In this document: positions 22,154 to 33,429 of the stretch, in pieces
How the letters are laid out: each line of letters opens with the position of its first letter
Numbering within the stretch: position 1 is the stretch's first letter
Origin: Myripristis murdjan
Lineage: Eukaryota > Chordata > Actinopteri > Holocentriformes > Holocentridae
Direction of reading: 5' to 3'
Assembly: GCF_902150065.1 (NCBI RefSeq)
Contig: NC_043990.1
Coordinates: 2,319,117-2,383,116 of the forward strand
DNA length: 64,000 nt
Made by a program: the position numbers and the translations under genes
Notes under the pieces: model-generated
Seen by the model: only the letters and a program-made list of their open reading frames with translations
Told to the model about the DNA's origin: nothing
Database searches by the model: none

Positions 22154-22482
22154 TTACTGGGGACACTGGTCTCTCCTCAGTGTCTCGGTCTGCGGAGCCT
22201 GGGAGCCCTGGGTGGCCTCACAGGTGACAGAGCCCAGATTCTTCCACTGGTCTGCCGTGAGCCTCAGGGTGCTGCTCCAGCTGTAGAGGCCGTCCTTCTC
22301 CAGCACCCCGGGGCTCCTGCTCTGCTCCCAGCTGCTGCTGCTGCTGCTGCTGCCGTCCACCTTCCAGGCCAGCCTCCAGTCTGAGGGGAAGCCCTTGTTG
22401 GCCAGGCACATGAGCGTGGCCCTCCCCTGCTGCAGCTCCTCTCTGGAGGGGGGCAGCACCGTCAGGGTGGGAGGGGCATCAC
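22154..22482 (-). CDS. C2: Ig light-chain constant exon
   Basis: Same structure and length as C1: CTCCTAG acceptor, start [17 protein letters not shown], cysteines in [10 protein letters not shown] and [10 protein letters not shown], tryptophan in LAWKVDG, terminal DQCPQ and stop. It differs from C1 in a few residues ([12 protein letters not shown] for [20 protein letters not shown] for [16 protein letters not shown] for GSQSPQTE). The serine run also has seven residues. J2 segments lie 1.0 and 1.45 kb upstream. A (GA) tract is short here. AATAAA on the minus strand is at 21988-21993. Confidence 0.95.
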
Positions 22483-22582
22483 CTAGGAGACACCAATCAG
22501 CTTAGAGGGCGGGAAATAAGCAGTTGGCAGTCAGTCAGCGGGCGGTTGGACACCTTTACAGTGTGAGAGTCCATTTTCCCCT

Positions 22583-22680
22583 TTAAGGACTTTCTGTCAG
22601 ATGGTTTTTATGCTCCAGCAGTCACTCACTCACACCCTGTTTCACTTCCCTTTAAGAAGCCTCTCATGCACATCAGCACA
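22583..22680 (-). promoter_or_regulatory. Candidate intronic enhancer block, cassette 2
   Basis: Copy of the J-C intron block with the PU.1/IRF-type GGAAGTGAAAC on the minus strand (22639-22649) and the CAGATG E-box. Confidence 0.45.
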
Positions 22681-23497
22681 GAAAGAGTCCTCATATGAAC
22701 ACAAATACATCAATACACATAACAGATAAAAATAAAAATTATTTGGCTGCTCCATAAAAATTATCACTCATCAATAATGGCGTGTGTTTGTAATAATAAT
22801 TAATATTAATTAATTAATATTTTAAAGAATAGTAATAAAATCTAATTTTTATAGTTTAAATAATTTACTGTTTTATCAGCATTATTCATTTATTCATTTT
22901 TTTTTTGTGAAAAGTCAAAGTAAATGCACAATACATTGTCGGTTTTAAAGAAATCTGAACAAGAGCATCTATAACTGAGATAAATGTTTGTTGAGCATTT
23001 TCAGCCATAATAATTTTCAAGCCACAAAATTCTGTTCATCAAAACTGATGTCAACCAGCAAACAAACAAAGTAATGCATCAAATTATTTTCATCCCATGT
23101 GTTAAAATAAATTATGAGATAAAATTAAGAATCAGAAATTTGGCTACATTTTCAGATTTTAATCCTGATCCCCACTCAGTTCAAATTAGTTTTCATTCAG
23201 CTTCACATGTCATGTAAAAATACTAAATTAAAATCAGTTTGGTCAAACAGTCTGAAGGAACCAAAGCTTTGCATTCAACTTTTCTAACTTTGAAGCTGTT
23301 CAGTTTTAAACATTTTTCATAATTTATAATGAAAAGTCTAAAGAAGTACTGAGTACCAAGAAAAAACAGTGACTATAAGTGATAGAAATGAACAAAATAC
23401 ATATTAAAACCAACCACTAACACTCACACATAAGAATAAAAGTAACCCAGCAGCAGTAACACATTACATGATATTTAATATTTGAGCAAAAACTTAC

Positions 23498-23535
23498 TTC
23501 CAACATCCAGTCTGGTTCCTCCACCAAAAGTCCAC
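23498..23535 (-). CDS. J2 proximal: Ig light-chain J segment
   Basis: Encodes [12 protein letters not shown] with a GTAAGT donor. Heptamer 23536-23542, 23-bp spacer, nonamer 23566-23574. Note that here the proximal J has the LDVG ending, whereas in cassette 1 the distal J has it. Confidence 0.93.
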
Positions 23536-23927
23536 CACAGTGATACAAACTCATTGAGCCGCCGTACAAAAACCTCTGACTGTAGAGAGACACGGCTCTC
23601 TCACTTTGTCAGAGAAAGCAACAACTACAAGCCCTCAAGATGCCACTTTAAAGAAATAATCTGGATTAAATGCTTTCTCTTCTGGTTTCCGTCAACTTTA
23701 ATTGGAGGTCATTTTAAGTTTGTTAAAATAAAGAAATTTGATCAAACATTTGGATTCAGTTTTTCAAAGTCTCCTCTGTTTTCACTACTTAAAGATCACT
23801 GTTGGTTTAAAATCAGATATTAACACAGAAAATCAAGTACGGCAGGTTGTTTCATGAAGTGCAAATAATATGAAAAAATGATTCTTTTTCTAACGGATTG
23901 GTAAGAACATGAAATAATTAAACTTAC

Positions 23928-23965
23928 TTCCAAACTCCAGTCTGGTTCCTCCACCAAAAGTGTAC
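23928..23965 (-). CDS. J2 distal: Ig light-chain J segment
   Basis: Encodes [12 protein letters not shown] with a GTAAGT donor. Heptamer 23966-23972, 23-bp spacer, nonamer 23996-24004. Confidence 0.93.
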
Positions 23966-24186
23966 CACAGTGATACAAACTCATTGAGCCGCCGTACAAA
24001 AACCTCTGACTGTAGAGAGACACGGCTCTCTCACTTTGAAAACAACAAATTCACTGACATCAGCCTCAGGCTTTAAAACTTAATAACAAGTAACTGATAT
24101 ATCATCACTAGCCATCAAACTATTTCAAAAATTATCAATATTGATTACTTTTATTTGCAATATTTTTGCCAGTGAAACTATTTTCT

Positions 24187-24420
24187 TCACCACTGAAAAA
24201 AAAACACATTAATTTCTCTCATACAGCCATTTTCATTATATTCATCATTCACAATTATAAAAATAAAACATGATATCATCTTCATACGGTGATATCTTAT
24301 GAGTGTGATTTCTGTTTTTGGTGCTTGAAATACTTTCATGTTTAAAGCCTCTACAGGGGGCTGAAGTACTGAGGCCAATAAATCAGATGATAAAGGACCT
24401 GCCTGATGTTTAGATGACAT
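24187..24420 (-). mobile_element. L1-like LINE fragment, cassette 2 copy
   Basis: Decayed counterpart of 10746-11039; VLQPPVEALN is still readable while the YADD block is out of frame. Confidence 0.55.
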
Positions 24421-24719
24421 TTGACTTAACTAAGAGGTTTTTTTTAATCTACACTGTCCAGTCTCAACAATCTGTTGAGACTCAACAGGTAACTGTTACA
24501 GCATCACTAACTCATGAGTCATCATTCCTACAGGATCCTGGTGTGGACAAAATCTCTGCATTCATATGAAAGTGACAATGGAGCTGACATACAGTGTTCA
24601 AAGGGCAATGTGTGCACAGACCACCAGAATCACTTTGCTTTCCATGATAATTTATTATATCAAGATTTAAATGTTTTATTTATGTTATGTTATAATGTTA
24701 TATTAATGTTATAATAAAT

Positions 24720-24756
<37 letters not shown>

Positions 24757-24815
24757 TTTTATTTTCATGCAGTTTGACCCCTGGCAATAAACAGGACTTT
24801 CTGTATACATAAGAG

Positions 24816-24876
24816 CAGGGGCGCAGATAGGACTTTAGAACTGGGGGGGGACCAAGCTGTAAATACTTGTGTGTGT

Positions 24877-24914
<38 letters not shown>

Positions 24915-25706
24915 ACAACCACAGCTCAGCAACCACAAAGCTACTTCCTGAAATCAGGCAACAGGCTGCCGTTTGTAGGCCTATTGTAACCCAGGACCTG
25001 GGCCCCAAGTGCAAATTCACAAAAACAGCAAAGAAATGAACATTACAGAAACCTTAAATGCTACTGTGTTTCATCTAGCCAATGACAGGCAGAATAATAA
25101 GAATCACGTTATTGTCATAGTCAACAACAAAGCTATGTATTAAGGTACGGATATCCTCTTTGACGGGTCGGGAATCGAACTCTCGGTATTATGCACGGCA
25201 GGCAGAAACTCTAACCGCTCAGCTATCAGGGCTTGTTTACATTATCATACTTTGGGCTCATGGTCCATTCATGTTGATAAGTTACGAAAAAATGCAAAGT
25301 CCGATTGGTTTGAAAATTGACACACCGCTTCTTCTCCACAAGATGCACATTGTTCGTATAGCATAATAAAATAATGATAAAAAGAAAAAATAAAGATAAA
25401 AAAAGATCCGGGGCTTTTGAGGAAAGATGCCCCCCCACCCCCGCGCCTGATAACAATGTGTATGATAACAGAAGTACACACCGGGATGTTAATGGATCAG
25501 CTGTGCAGTGTTATTAACCGAGGATTATGTGGAAAATTGAACATCTTGCTTTGTCAACTCGGCAAGGATCTGCTCCAGGCTCCAGCCTTCCACCTTCTTG
25601 AATCGGTGTATTGTATACTGATCAATTTGGGGAGGGGGACGGATCGGGTCACTATAAATCTGGAGGGGACACTTCCCCCCCGTCCCCAGTGCCATCTGCG
25701 CCCATG
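24816..25706. mobile_element. hAT-type element with exact 8-bp target duplication
   Basis: The ends are inverted (left CAGGGGCGCAGATAGG; right CCATCTGCGCCCATG) and the element is flanked on both sides by CATAAGAG (24808-24815 and 25707-25714). An 8-bp duplication and CA...TG ends fit hAT. At 891 bp with no recognisable transposase it is non-autonomous. It contains a GT tract (24871-24912) and a tRNA-like stretch (25148-25233). It is not found in the matching part of cassette 1. Confidence 0.8.
25148..25233 (-). repeat. tRNA-like (SINE-head or tRNA-pseudogene) sequence
   Basis: On the minus strand the stretch begins GCCCTGATAGCTGAGCGGTT, with a D-arm like part (A-box), and has GAGAGTTCGATTCCCGA, a T-arm (B-box). 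The 3' acceptor strand that should pair with GCCCTGA is missing, so it cannot fold as a normal tRNA. It is more likely a tRNA-derived head captured by the hAT element. Confidence 0.55.
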
Positions 25707-25999
25707 CATAAGAGTATCTGGCTGAGAATGAAATTATATTCAATATATTGTAATCCAACAAATAAGCCTTTTTATGGTCTATGCCATTTATTGTTTTCTA
25801 GTTGTTTTCAACTATTCCTACTGCATTTTTTGCAAATTTCAGTTTTCTTCTTATATTCAATGACCTAGTCCTTGATGAATTACCTTTTCTGCTGCAGTGA
25901 TGTAATTTCACCCCAGGGATGAGTAGTTTAATATTATTTCATCCTAAAATGTCCAATCTGGATCTGTCCATGTGGCATGTGATTGGCTGTTTGTTACAA

Positions 26000-26700
26000 A
26001 CTCTGCCTCTTTCATGCAAACATGCTCAGAAATAAATGAGAAAAAAACTGGTTTGACAGAGTTGATAATTCCCTTCATGATCCTGGTTAGTTATGATCGT
26101 CTTTGTCAGGCTTTGTGAAGCAATCTACATCTCTACTTCACAGCTAATATCAAACTGAACACAGACTCGCTTCATGCAGGAATCCAATTCCAATCTCGGA
26201 GGTGAAAGTCCTGTTTCATTGTGACCCATCCATCACAACAACCATCTACCAAAACATGGATTTTTTTCACTAGCTATACTACGGCAAGTCACCTCACTTC
26301 CTGACACACCACATACGACCGGCAGAGGTCGCTTATTGTTAAAGCCATGGTTCATAATGAGCTGCTTGTACCTAAGGGATTGTTTTTGGTGGAAGACAGT
26401 CTCAAAAATACACAAATTGTTTGAGTTACTATAAATTACGTAAATTATCTTATAACACCATGCAATGAATTATCTTTGGTCAGGTGGTGTACTGTTTTGT
26501 GCCCTGTGTTTGAGTTTGTCTGAAAGTCAATGAGCAATAACAGTAACAAAAAGGACAAAAAAAATCCCTTTAATAATCACAATTTGTCTGATGAATGTAA
26601 TTACAATTATACCTATAAAATCTGTAAAATTATGACTTTGTGTCTTTCTAACAAAGTCTCAAGTGTTTTAGTGTCTCTGCAGCTGTTGAGTCAGATCAGT
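26000..26700. other. J-V intergenic remainder, cassette 2
   Basis: No gene. Parts align with 13.44-13.8 kb of cassette 1 and 42.45-42.78 kb of cassette 3, so this is shared cassette backbone. Confidence 0.5.
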
Positions 26701-26746
26701 TCCTAACCAGCTGAGGGAGGTTTTTGTATGACGTTGTTTCACTGTG

Positions 26747-27314
26747 TAAACGGGGAGCTGTTACCCTGCTGACAGTAGTAAACTCCTGAATCTTCAGCCT
26801 GGACTCCACTGATGGTCAGAGTGAAGTCAGTCCCAGATTTACTTCCACTAAAACGACTTGAAACTCCAGACAGACGGCTTGTAGCAGAATGTATCAGGAG
26901 TTTAGGAGCTTGTCCAGGTTTCTGAAGGTACCAGGCAAGCCAGCCACCAACACTTGTACTGGCTTTACATCTGATAGAGACAGTCTGTCCTGGACTAACA
27001 GACTGAGATCCAGGAGACTGAGTCACAGTGATTTCTCCTGATGAATCTGGAAAATATCCAAAAGAGCAGAAGGGTTATTGAGACAAATACAGCTTGGAGA
27101 AAGATGATGAATATGAAAACAGAAGAGGAGGATTTCTTTAACATGGAGAACAGATGGAAGAAGGTGAATGCTGCTGGTCTCAGTGTTTCTCCATCACAGC
27201 AAAACATGATTGTGGTAAAGCTGGTTGCATCCTGAAGCCAAGTTTTCAGAAGAGAGTCTCACCCTGAACAAGGAGCCCCAGGGTGCCCAGCAGGAGAATC
27301 TGTGACATCATCAT
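26747..27314 (-). CDS. V6: Ig light-chain V segment, family B
   Basis: Minus-strand V of cassette 2. Leader exon 27263-27314 ([10 protein letters not shown]), V exon 26747-27046. Starts [13 protein letters not shown], with [15 protein letters not shown], then [23 protein letters not shown] and [13 protein letters not shown]. Heptamer 26740-26746, 12-bp spacer, nonamer 26719-26727. Octamer-like ATGCAAAC at 27410-27417. It looks functional and is placed for deletional joining to J2. Confidence 0.93.
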
Positions 27315-28214
27315 TGTGCTGCCGGCGTGTCAGTGGCTCTGAAAGGCCTGGACAGCCACTGATCAACACTGGCCTCTTAACGGGTGGAGAGCAGAGAGGC
27401 AGGACACATATGCAAACACACACAACTATTTGAATGATCCTCCAGGGAACAGCGGACCCCCAAAACCTTGCTGAGAAGATAGAGGTGACTGTGAATAACG
27501 AAGGTCTTTCACATCTGAGCGGCAACAGAGAAAAACTGCTGAAGACAAGTGACTCATGACGAGGATAATGTGTTGAGAAACACCATGGTGAGAAGCTGGA
27601 ATAGTGACTCCAATGCTGAAGGAACGGCTGGAGAAGCAGCTTGATTTAGGACGTGGAGGATTTGCCGTCAGTGTGAATGGAACCAGGGGCAGATAGCTAG
27701 GTGAGCGCTTTCTGAGCTGAAGAGCAGATCAGAAAGAGCAGGAATCTCAGATCTTTAAAGGGAGAGGCAGTTTGCCAGGCTTTCAAATGGATTGAGAGAT
27801 GGCTACATCTGATGAATAAACATGAGGTGGGTGGGTTTGATTGGTCTCTGTCCATTTCAGTGAGAAGACCAGAACATTGTGAGGAGAACAACAGGTGGAA
27901 TATGCAGGGGGAAGCAGACAGGTGGAACTCTATGGTTGAGGCTCTGAATATGGAAGATGTGAGGAAACTGAAGGAGGCCAGCAGAAACTTGGCTTGAGTG
28001 TGTGGGCGTTATGTGGGCGGTGTCAACCTCAGGGAATAATGTTGATAGAAATGGAGAGAAGAAGCAGTGTTGAGAGAAAGATGATGGGAAGGCAAAACGG
28101 ACTCCTGATGTTGGAGGCCTCTATAGAGCAGAGCCATTTTGGGCCGTCTGGATGAGGCTTGGAGCAGCAGTCAGCTGCTTGGAGAAGAAGCTGATGCTCC
28201 TGAAGCATCAGGCT

Positions 28215-28312
28215 TTAAGGAGTTTCTGTCAGATGGTTTTTATGCTCCAGCAGTCACTCACTCACACACTGTTTCACTTCCCTTTAAGAAGCCTCTCATG
28301 CACATCAACACA
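28215..28312 (-). promoter_or_regulatory. Candidate enhancer block upstream of V6
   Basis: Copy of the block otherwise found in the J-C introns, with GGAAGTGAAAC on the minus strand (28271-28281), about 0.9 kb upstream of the V6 leader. Confidence 0.4.
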
Positions 28313-28803
28313 CAAACATGATATGAGCTGAAAACCTTTACATTACATAGTAGAAAACAAATAATAAATAATAGATAGGGCAAATATATGATACTATTCA
28401 AAAACTTTCATCTGTTTATCAGTTCATATATCTTTATTTCAAGAAGAGGAAACAGAGGAAACATCAGATTTTTAACACATTTTAAAGTAAAACTATTTCT
28501 TTGATGATGTTGAAAGAATTTAAAAGTCAGTGTAAAAGTACAACAATATAAAGGTTTATTGTGTTAGTTTAGGGTTTTTTTCAGAAATTTGAAAAAGCAG
28601 CAATGAGGTTCTCAACATCCTGATGAGAGTAATGTGAGTCCCTGTTGGAGTGGGTCAGAGCATTTCCATAGAGAGCCACTTTGCATCAGTAGCACCATGC
28701 TCCAGTGCTCTGGGAGAGTTTATAGTCCTGAGAGTTGAAGACTGGATGACTGACAGCTGTCCTTCATGACAACAGAAGCCCCAGAAATCCTCCTCATCCA
28801 AAC

Positions 28804-29284
28804 ATGACTTTGAGCTCCATCCTCATCTGGACTCTCCTCTGCTGCTGCTTGACAGGTAAAGTCCAGAGAATCAAAGTCCTCTCCTCTATGAAGATCCGTC
28901 CCTCTGAAATGAAGCGGAGAAAAGCATGACGCTGCTTTGTGTTTTTGTCTGTGTGTCCAGAGTCCAGAGGCCAGGTCACAGTGACTCAGCCTGGAGCAGT
29001 GAGGGCTGCTCTGGGAGCCTCCGTCACCATCACATGTAAAACCAGCCAGAATGTTTATGTTTATAACAGCAACCACCTTTTAGCCTGGTACCAACAGAGA
29101 GATGGAGAAATTCCTAAACTCCTCATTTACTATGCTAATACTCGAGAATCAGGTATTCCAGATCGTTTTACAGGCAGTGGATCAGGGAGTGACTTCACTC
29201 TGACCATCAGTGGAGTCCAGGCTGAAGATGCAGCAGTTTACTACTGTCAGAGTGAACACAATATCAACAGTCAGTGGCTGTTCA
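28804..29284 (+). CDS. V7: Ig light-chain V segment, family A
   Basis: Leader exon 28804-28855, V exon 28961-29284. The acceptor reads GTGTGTCCAG, two bases shorter than the TGTCCTCAG of its sisters, but still a valid acceptor in phase. Landmarks: [62 protein letters not shown]. Heptamer 29285-29291, 12-bp spacer, nonamer 29304-29312. Octamer-like CTTTGCAT at 28679-28686. Looks functional. Confidence 0.92.
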
Positions 29285-29529
29285 CACAGTGAAAAAGCAT
29301 CGTACAAAAACCTCCCTCAGTCAGACTGAACAGAAACTGAAGTGACTGCTGCAGCTGGAAGCTACTGCAGGGACTGATACAGTTCACTGAGGACACACAC
29401 ACACACAAGAACACACACACATGTGCAGCACTTTGCGGATGAGAAGTTAAAACCTTGTTCACAATGTCTCTACCAGTTTCCCCTCTGAACTTCAAACAGC
29501 TTCCTCCCACCAGCAGCTGCCTTCCAAAG

Positions 29530-29765
29530 TCGCCTGAATACAGGTGAGCAGGTGAGGTTACAGATGACTGGATGAGGTTTGGGGCAGGAAGGTGGAGACA
29601 GGGGAGAGCAGGAGAGGTGAGGCGGATGACAGGACTGACACAAGGAGGGCTGGGAATACAGGAAGTGCAGGGAGACAAACACAACCAACAGACACAAAAG
29701 GCAAACACAAAAATAGAGTCAGGGGATGACTGGTGAACAAAAGGGAAACAGACAAAACTGATCCA
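29530..29765. repeat. Interspersed repeat shared with 53.1-53.5 kb
   Basis: Shortened copy (about 245 bp missing at its 5' side) of the repeat at 53085-53490. Both lie behind a family-A V, so this is one insertion duplicated with its neighbourhood. Confidence 0.65.
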
Positions 29766-29769
29766 AAAT

Positions 29770-30780
29770 CAGGAGATGTGACACCCAGAGTCTTTTTCCA
29801 CATAGGAAAACAATTTAGCTTTAATACTTTTAAATACAAAGTAATATGATTTCAATGCATATTTTAGTGGAAATAATGAACATCCTAGATACAATATTCT
29901 CTCACCATCTTAGTTGATCATACCTGATTTAAACTACATTAAATTTTCTAAAATTCACAGATAATATTCTTTGCTGTGTTTGTATGTGTACAGCTGTGTT
30001 TATGTTTGACCTCTGACCTTCTTAAAGTCTGTTTTCCATCCACTGAGCTGTTCCTTCTCAACCTTCAAGACTGTGATGACTGATTCAGTCCAAACACAAG
30101 CACACACTTTAAGTCACTTACCTTGCTTAAGTTATTTTTTAGTGCAGCCTTCATAAAATGGATAAAAGTACTATATTGTGCACAACAGGTAGTCATATTC
30201 AGAAATAAGTCACAGTCTTCAGGCTTCTATTTGAAATGGGGACACATGAAGGGTGTCCACTGTTACCACTTGGTTCAGGTCTTCAGTGGTTTGTAAAGAT
30301 CCCTTTTATGTTGAATCCCTGTATGCTGATGACACCCTGCTTTTTATTTTGCATCCTGTTATATTTTCCCCTCACCATTGCAAATTTATTTTAATGTCCA
30401 AAAGGGGAATATTCAGTTTTTCATTTCCCTCCGACTTCAGCAACCATTGCAACAGATAGGCATCACTGCTGAACCATGGCAACAGACAAGTTTCACTAGT
30501 AAAGATAAATGATGAAAGATGTACCCTCTTGCTATAAACGGACTTTTCTATTTATTAAGCTATGATTTCTGTATTATAAAAATTCTACAGCAGCGTCATG
30601 AGAACAGGAAACATTCGTCAGTCAGTCACAGCAAAAATCGATCAAGTTCTGCCACAATAAAACAACAGAGAAGAAATTCTTGGAAAAAAATGTTACACAT
30701 ATCAAGGTAAAATCAAACAAACAAAAAAAAAAAACAGCTCAATCAACATTTTGTTAAATTGATTAAATAGATTCATTGAT
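29770..30780. other. Duplicated intergenic block before V8
   Basis: Closely matches 53500-54545 before V13. It contains a plus-strand L1-like reverse-transcriptase scrap around 30253-30459 (SLYADDTLLF) and the CCATGGCAACAGACAAG block. No gene. Confidence 0.65.
30253..30459 (+). mobile_element. L1-like reverse-transcriptase scrap
   Basis: Contains SLYADDTLLF, the catalytic YADD box of L1-type LINEs, without the rest of the domain in frame. A sister copy lies at 54031-54244. Confidence 0.6.
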
Positions 30781-30971
30781 TAACAGCCTGATGAGAGTAA
30801 TGTGTGTCCCTGTTGGAGTGGGTCAGAGCATTTCCATAGAGAGCCACTTTGCATCAGCAGCACCATGCTCCAGTGCTCTGGGAGAGTTTATAGTCCTGAG
30901 AGTTGAAGACTGGATGACTGACAGCTGTCCTTCATGACAACAGAAGCCCCAGAAATCCTCCTCATCCAAAC

Positions 30972-31445
30972 ATGACTTTGAGCTCCATCCTCATCTGGAC
31001 TCTCCTCTGCTGCTGCTTGACAGGTAAAGTCCAGAGAATCAAAGTCCTCTCCTCTATGAAGATCCGTCCCTCTGAAATGAAGCGGAGAAAAGCATGACGC
31101 TGCTTTGTGTTTTTGTCTGTGTGTCCTCAGAGTCCAGAGGCCAGGTCACAGTGATTCAGCCTGGAGCAGTGAGGGCTGCTCTGGGAGCCTCCGCCACCAT
31201 CACATGTAAAACCAGCCAGAATGTTTATGCTTCTGGAAGCACCCACTATTTAAACTGGTACCAACATAAAGATGGAGAAGCTCCTAAACTCCTCATTTAC
31301 TATGCTAATCGCCGAGCATCAGGGATTCCAGGTCGTTTTACAGGCAGTGGATCAGGGAGTGACTTCACTCTGACCATCAGTGGAGTCCAGGCTGAAGATG
31401 CAGCAGTTTACTACTGTCAGAGTTACCACAGTGGTGATGTGTTCA
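30972..31445 (+). CDS. V8: Ig light-chain V segment, family A, short CDR3
   Basis: Leader exon 30972-31023, V exon 31131-31445. Starts [44 protein letters not shown], and [15 protein letters not shown]. The CDR3 germline part is three codons shorter than in most A genes, which carry a HxINSQ stretch. Heptamer 31446-31452, 12-bp spacer, nonamer 31465-31473. Octamer-like CTTTGCAT at 30847-30854. Looks functional. Confidence 0.93.
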
Positions 31446-31553
31446 CACAGTGAAAAAGTGTCGTACAAAAACCTCCCTCAGTCAGACTGAACAGAAACTG
31501 AAGTGACTGCTGCAGCTGGAAGCTACTGCAGGGACTGATACAGTTCACTGAGG

Positions 31554-31581
31554 ACACACACACACACACACACACACACAC
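31554..31581. repeat. CA microsatellite behind V8
   Basis: Short pure CA tract at the family-A downstream position. Confidence 0.85.
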
Positions 31582-31724
31582 GGTTGATGAGAACATATCA
31601 TCTTGTTCATAGTGTCAATTTCAGTTTTCCCTCTGAGCTTCAAACAGCCACCTCCCACCTCAACAAGCTGAAAGTTCCCCCAAATGAAGAGGACAGTTCC
31701 AGTGAAGAAGCCCAATCAGAAACA

Positions 31725-32695
31725 TTAATATATGCCTATATATTTATGATTAGAAATGTCTTGTAGTGGCATATTGTTGATAGTGTAAAAGGCCAAATAA
31801 GAGAACTGAGAACTGAATTGAAAAGCCTTTGTTGTACAAAATGTTACCTGACACACTGACAATATATATTTTGTGCTGTGTTGCATTTCAAACAGAATGG
31901 GAAGATAAAAATGTTGCTCAGTGTGAGTTGCTGCTCAGTCGGTTCACACTGGACCAGGTCTACTGACCGGCTCTCCTTGCAGCTTCTCTTTGCCAGAACT
32001 GAAACGGGTAAACCTGCTTTCATGCTCCACATCCATGGAATTATACTCTTTAATCAACAACCTGATATGTTTTGGTCATTTCAAATCACTGAGCAACCCA
32101 CAGCCCCAATTTACAACAGCTGTCATGACTCAGCAGAATACCACACATGGATTTATCTGACATTTGAAAGAGCACTGTTTTCTGTAAGGATGAGGAAAAT
32201 GGAGAAAACATTCAACTAAAATGAGACAATAAAAAAGAACGCATTGGAAAAAGAGAGGAAAATAAAGTGGCCTTCAAACTCACACAACAGGGATTGAGGT
32301 GACAGTATTGAACCTGTGGGGGGCGCTAGTGGGTTTCCAACAGAATGTGGAGCAAACAGTGAGCAGGGAAGTGTGCTGGTTCCACATGGACTGAAAAGCC
32401 AGTAATTCATCTGTTGTACAGACACTGAGTCAGAGCAGAAGAGGAGAATGTGGTGGAAGACTATAGAAGGAAACCTGAGCATCAGAAAATAAAGCCAAGC
32501 CACTGAAATACAGACAAGCAGCAAGAACAAGGAGACTGCTGAGGAAAATAACAAAGCAGATCAGAGCATTTTACTGACATGGTTTTAGAAATTAATAACA
32601 ATAACTTTCTTGAACAGCATCCTTCTACATTTTATTAAAACATAACACTAACCTCATGTACACTTGGATTATTCAAATAGTCAATGCCCCCGGCA
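31725..32695. other. 5' flank of V9, duplicate of the V5 flank
   Basis: Near copy of 19073-20040. The V8 3' flank is joined directly to it at AAACATTAATATATGCC, whereas in cassette 2 the Harbinger element and about 360 bp of flank lie between the equivalent points. No gene is seen. Confidence 0.7.
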
Positions 32696-32696
32696 C

Positions 32697-32731
<35 letters not shown>

Positions 32732-32828
32732 ATATGTGTCCTGCCTCTCTGCTCTCCACCCGTTAAGAGGCCAGTGTTGATCAGTGGCTGTCCAGGCCTT
32801 TCAGAGCTACTGACACGCCGGCAGCACA

Positions 32829-33405
32829 ATGATGATGTCACACATTCTCCTGCTGGGCACCCTGGGGCTCCTTGTTCAGGGTGAGACTCTCTTCTGAAAA
32901 CTTGGCTTCAGGATGCAACCAGCTTTACCACAATCATCTCCTGCTGTGATGGAGAAACACTGAGACCAGCAGCATTCACCTTCTTCCATCTGTTCTCCAT
33001 GTTAAAGAAATCCTCCTCTTCTGTTTTCATATTCATCATCTTTCTCCAAGCTGTATTTGTCTCAATAACCCTTCTGCTCTCTTGGATATTTTCCAGATTC
33101 ATCAGGAGAAATCACTCTGACTCAGTCTCCTGGATCTCAGTCTGTTCGTCCAGGACAGACTGTCTCTATCAGATGTAAAGCCAGTTCAGGTGTTAATTAT
33201 CTCCACTGGTACCTTCAGAAACCTGGAGAAGCTCCTAAACTCCTGATATATGATGCTACAAGCCGTTACTCTGGAGTTTCAAGTCGTTTTACAGGCAGTG
33301 GATCAGAGAGTGACTTCACTCTGACCATCAGTGGAGTCCAGGCTGAAGATGCAGCAGTTTACTACTGTCAGAGTTACCACAATATCAACAGTCAGCGTCT
33401 GTTCA
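32829..33405 (+). CDS. V9: chimeric Ig light-chain V segment (B-type 5', A-type 3')
   Basis: The leader exon (32829-32880, [10 protein letters not shown]), the intron and the first two thirds of the V exon (33097-33405) are family [53 protein letters not shown]. From about 33286 the sequence switches to family [13 protein letters not shown] (B genes have FSGSGSG), [18 protein letters not shown] (B genes have [11 protein letters not shown]), and the A-type RSS spacer. After the nonamer (33425-33433) it returns to the B flank CAGCTGGAGAGGAACTG. The frame is open and the RSS canonical (heptamer 33406-33412), so it may well be used. The patch of about 150 bp is best explained by gene conversion from a neighbouring A gene. 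Octamer-like GTTTGCAT at 32726-32733. Confidence 0.93.
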
Positions 33406-33429
33406 CACAGTGAAAAAGCGTCGTACAAA

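Noticed and set aside
25148-25233. Functional tRNA gene
   Set aside because: The 3' acceptor strand does not pair with the 5' one and there is no proper terminator context; a tRNA-derived scrap fits better.
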